This document shows positions 14,461 through 17,009 of a DNA stretch of 17,009 nt, in pieces. The translations under genes were made by a program, and so were the position numbers. A model generated the notes under the pieces. It ran no database searches. It was given only the letters and a program-made list of their open reading frames with translations, and was not told where the DNA came from. Position 1 is the first letter of the stretch; each line of letters starts with the position of its first letter. Source of the stretch: Clostridia bacterium (GTDB lineage: Bacteria; Bacillota; Clostridia; Christensenellales; Borkfalkiaceae); NCBI GenBank assembly GCA_900767815.1, contig CAAGAM010000225.1, forward strand, positions 1-17,009, read 5' to 3'.

Positions 14461-15861
14461 ATGGTAAAAAGAATACTCAGTATAGGTTTGGCGTTGACTT
14501 TCTGCGTACTTGCCGCGGCAGGTTGCGCGAAAGGCGACAGCGGAAACAAAAGAACGCCGATAGTGCTTCCCGATTATGAAAGTATGCAATCCGAACCGCT
14601 TACTCTGAGCGGATGGGTTCCTCCCGAAGCAACGACAGAAGCATACCGCGATTATAAAGAAGCCGGATTTAATTATGTATTTGTCGGCGCGATCGGCTCT
14701 GCGAAAACCGATAAAGTTCTGGATATCTGCGATAAACTCGGAATAAAGGTATTCGTAAACGTATATAAAGACCTGGCGGCAATGGACGTTACCGTAGAAA
14801 AATACAGTAAGCACGTTTCGTTTGCGGGGTATAACTTCGACGAGCCTGTTATTTATAAAAACATAATCAACTTTAACTACGGAATTATCGATATCGCGGA
14901 AAAAATGAAGCCGATACACGAGAAATATCCCGACGTCGAACTTTTAATAAACCTTAACCCGACGGAAAGCGTTGATTTGAACTGGGGAACTCCGAAGTTT
15001 ACTTACGAGGAGTATCTCGAGGCGCAGAAAACGTATATAAATTCCATTTATAAAGACGGAACCGCGCATAATTGGCTGTCATGCGACAGTTATCCGATAT
15101 GCTACAATCCTGCGGCGAAACAGCAGTATTATTTAAAGACGAGTTGGCTCCAGAATCTTGCATATCTTGCCGAGACAAAGAGAGATTGCGAGTTTAAACT
15201 GACGACTAATTTCTTTATTCAGGCAATGGCTTACGGAACGCCGGACGGATTATATGACAGAAAGCCGACTTACGAAGATATAAGAATGCAAGCGTATTCT
15301 TTGCTTGCTTACGGTTTCGACGGCATTTCCTATTTCTGTTATACCACGCCTCCTTCAGGCGGAGAATTTCAGGATTATCAATACGCCATGATCGGTCGCG
15401 ACGGCAATAAAACCGATATTTACGAATCGGGCAAAGCCGTCAACGAAGAACTCAGAAGTTTCGAGAAAGTTTATAAACAGTTTAATTCCGGCTGGCTCGG
15501 CGTTTGCCCCGTTTACGGAACGAACAATACAAGTGCGGACGAATTTTATTTCAATAAGTCCATGGACGCTCTTGCGAATCCTTTGGAGCTGAAACATTTA
15601 AGCGAACTGAAAGGATTTGAAACCGACGAGGATGTGATTATCGGTTATATGAAAGACAGCAGCGGTAATCCCGGTTTTATGGTTGTAAACTATAACGATT
15701 CTTCATGGAACAAAAAGGTAAACGCGAAGATGAATTTCGGCGATTACACGCAGGCTCAGGTTTACCGCAAAGGCAAAAAAACAGTAGTCGATTTAAAAGA
15801 CGGCGTGCTTGACGTTGCGCTGGACGTCGGCGAGGGCGTATTTGTGATTCCATGTTCATGA
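14461..15861 (+). CDS. TIM-barrel-like lipoprotein, putative extracellular glycosidase (paralog 1)
   Basis: A 466-aa lipoprotein: signal with lipobox AAGC, lipidated Cys at residue 22, then a KGDSGNKR linker. The body resembles an (alpha/beta)8 glycosidase: alternating strands such as NYVFVGAIG, GIKVFVNVYK, VELLINLNP, then FAGYNFDEPV (~121-130), HNWLSCDSYPI (~203-213) and GISYFCYTTP near residue 290. The Glu in the DEP motif sits where clan GH-A enzymes keep the acid/base, and a DEP motif of this type is common in uncharacterised GH42-like or DUF4434-like barrels. The last ~90 residues form a small beta domain ending in a Cys. It follows the permeases by 23 bp, with AAAGGAAA before the ATG. 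It should sit on the outer face of the membrane and act on the glycan before import. Substrate unknown; a binding-only role is possible. Confidence 0.75.
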   Translation: MVKRILSIGLALTFCVLAAAGCAKGDSGNKRTPIVLPDYESMQSEPLTLSGWVPPEATTEAYRDYKEAGFNYVFVGAIGSAKTDKVLDICDKLGIKVFVNVYKDLAAMDVTVEKYSKHVSFAGYNFDEPVIYKNIINFNYGIIDIAEKMKPIHEKYPDVELLINLNPTESVDLNWGTPKFTYEEYLEAQKTYINSIYKDGTAHNWLSCDSYPICYNPAAKQQYYLKTSWLQNLAYLAETKRDCEFKLTTNFFIQAMAYGTPDGLYDRKPTYEDIRMQAYSLLAYGFDGISYFCYTTPPSGGEFQDYQYAMIGRDGNKTDIYESGKAVNEELRSFEKVYKQFNSGWLGVCPVYGTNNTSADEFYFNKSMDALANPLELKHLSELKGFETDEDVIIGYMKDSSGNPGFMVVNYNDSSWNKKVNAKMNFGDYTQAQVYRKGKKTVVDLKDGVLDVALDVGEGVFVIPCS

Positions 15862-15924
15862 TCGCGGTTTTGCAACGTCCGCAATCGGCAAATTTTAAAT
15901 TATAATAAAAAAACAGGTAATATG

Positions 15925-17009
15925 ATGTTAAAAAAAATACTTAGTATGGGTTTGGCGTTGGCTTTCTGCGGGCTTGCTTCGGCGGGTTGCGCGAAGGGCG
16001 ACAGCGAAAACAAAAGAACTCCGATAACGCTTCCCGATTACGAAAACATGCAGTCCGAGCCGCTTATGATCAACGGCTGGCTTTCGCCTCCGCCGACAAC
16101 GGATGCATACCGCGAATATAAAGAAGCGGGGTTTAACTACATTTTCATCATGGGACAGCACGCGGGTGCGGTAGGATCCGAGAAAATGGAGAAGGCACTC
16201 GAAGTTTGCGACGAGCTCGGCATAAAAGCGTTCGTCGACATATCGAGAAATCTCTCGGCTATCGACGCCACTATCGAAAATTACAGCAAACATCCGTCGT
16301 TCGCGGGGTATAATTACGACGAACCCGTAATATACAGAAACATCATCAATATGTCCGACGGTATCGTAGATATCGCGGAAAAAGTAAAAGTTATGCATGA
16401 GCAGTATCCGACGGTCGAATTTCTGGTTAATCTGAATCCGTCGGAATGTGTTGATCTTAACTGGGGTACGCCCAAGTTTACTTACGCCGAATATCTCGAG
16501 GCGCAGACGACTTATATCAATTCGATTTATAAGGACAGTTCGTTGCATAACTGGTTGTCTTGCGACAGTTATCCTATCTGCAACAATCAGACGTCAAAAC
16601 ATCCGTATTATTTAAAAACGAGTTGGCTTCAGAATCTTGCCTATCTCGCCGAAATAAAAAGGGACAGCGAAGTTAAGCTCACGACGAATTTCTTTATTCA
16701 GTCGATGCCTTACGGAACGCCTAACGGAATGTACGACAGAAAGCCGACTTACGAAGATATAAGGTTGCAGGCGTATTCATTGCTTGCCTATGGTTACGAC
16801 AGCATTTCGTATTTCTGTTACGCAACCCCGAACGCCGTAGGCGAGTTTCAGGATTACCAACAAGCAATGATCGACCGTGACGGCAATAAAACCGACATTT
16901 ACGAATCGGGCAAAGCCGTCAACGAGGAACTCAGAAGTTTCGAGAAAGTTTACAGACAGTTCAATTCCAACTGGCTCGGCGTTTGCCCCGTTTACGGAAC
17001 AAACAATAC
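15925..17009 (+). CDS. TIM-barrel-like lipoprotein paralog 2 (3' end outside window)
   Basis: The frame is open from 15925 to the window end, giving 361 complete codons. It is a tandem duplicate of the gene before: same lipobox (SAGC, Cys 22), same linker (AKGDSENKRTP), same FAGYNYDEPV, HNWLSCDSYPIC and YFCYATP motifs, with long stretches identical or nearly so. Divergence is concentrated near residues 52-70, where this copy has SPPPTTDAY and an inserted MGQHAGAVG segment: part of the barrel's first loop, so a changed specificity is conceivable. ATG 15925 was chosen over 15922 because MLKKILS then aligns with MVKRILS of paralog 1. The ribosome site (CAGG) is weak. A TATAAT at 15901-15906 lies upstream, but without a -35 box. 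Confidence 0.8.
   Translation, partial: MLKKILSMGLALAFCGLASAGCAKGDSENKRTPITLPDYENMQSEPLMINGWLSPPPTTDAYREYKEAGFNYIFIMGQHAGAVGSEKMEKALEVCDELGIKAFVDISRNLSAIDATIENYSKHPSFAGYNYDEPVIYRNIINMSDGIVDIAEKVKVMHEQYPTVEFLVNLNPSECVDLNWGTPKFTYAEYLEAQTTYINSIYKDSSLHNWLSCDSYPICNNQTSKHPYYLKTSWLQNLAYLAEIKRDSEVKLTTNFFIQSMPYGTPNGMYDRKPTYEDIRLQAYSLLAYGYDSISYFCYATPNAVGEFQDYQQAMIDRDGNKTDIYESGKAVNEELRSFEKVYRQFNSNWLGVCPVYGTNN

Noticed and set aside
15901..15906. TATAAT before the second lipoprotein as a separate promoter
   Set aside because: No -35 box at suitable spacing; the 63-bp gap fits read-through from the gene before.

Overview
The window looks like a chromosomal segment of an uncultured gut-type Bacillota (Clostridia). 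The clues are CCA-encoding tRNA genes in a tight cluster, Shine-Dalgarno sites such as GGAGG and AAGGAAGG, sigma-A promoters, lipoproteins with Gram-positive style lipoboxes, a CUT1 sugar ABC transporter without its own ATPase, and an AraC regulator beside a sugar-degradation locus. No 16S or housekeeping protein is present, so the lineage is inferred and not proved.

Region 1 (1-2340) is a tRNA-anchored accessory segment. The 3' end of one tRNA (probably Thr) is followed 5 bp later by a complete tRNA-Tyr(GTA). The last 17 bases of tRNA-Tyr, its 16-bp terminator hairpin and about 170 further bases then recur as a 229-bp tandem array of two full units and one truncated unit. Next comes one gene for a Schlafen-AlbA / GHKL-like ATPase / winged-helix protein with its own strong promoter, then a fourth tRNA-Tyr 3' end (2273-2283) fused to a different strong terminator. 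This resembles an island or element scar bracketed by attachment-site-like tRNA ends, but no integrase is visible.

Region 2 (2341-8824) holds a leftward AraC-family regulator and, divergent from it, an enzyme operon: a cytoplasmic GH106-like glycosidase, a beta-propeller protein with an Asp box, and a 10-TM DMT/EamA transporter.

Region 3 (8825-17009) holds a second rightward operon: a secreted, C-terminally anchored surface protein, a solute-binding lipoprotein, two CUT1 permeases, and two tandem paralogous TIM-barrel-like lipoproteins. The second paralog runs off the window.

The two operons are tied together by a duplicated regulatory module of 109 bp (3528-3636 and 8943-9051). Each copy carries two AAAACAAA sites exactly 21 bp apart, just upstream of a TTGAAR-N17-TRRAAT promoter with an extended -10. 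In copy A the same DNA also carries the araC promoter on the other strand. The simplest reading is a self-contained glycan-utilisation locus: the surface protein and lipoproteins bind or trim a glycan outside, the ABC system imports oligosaccharides, the cytoplasmic enzymes cut them, and the AraC protein coordinates both operons. The actual glycan is not known; an L-rhamnose-containing one is only suggested by the GH106 resemblance.
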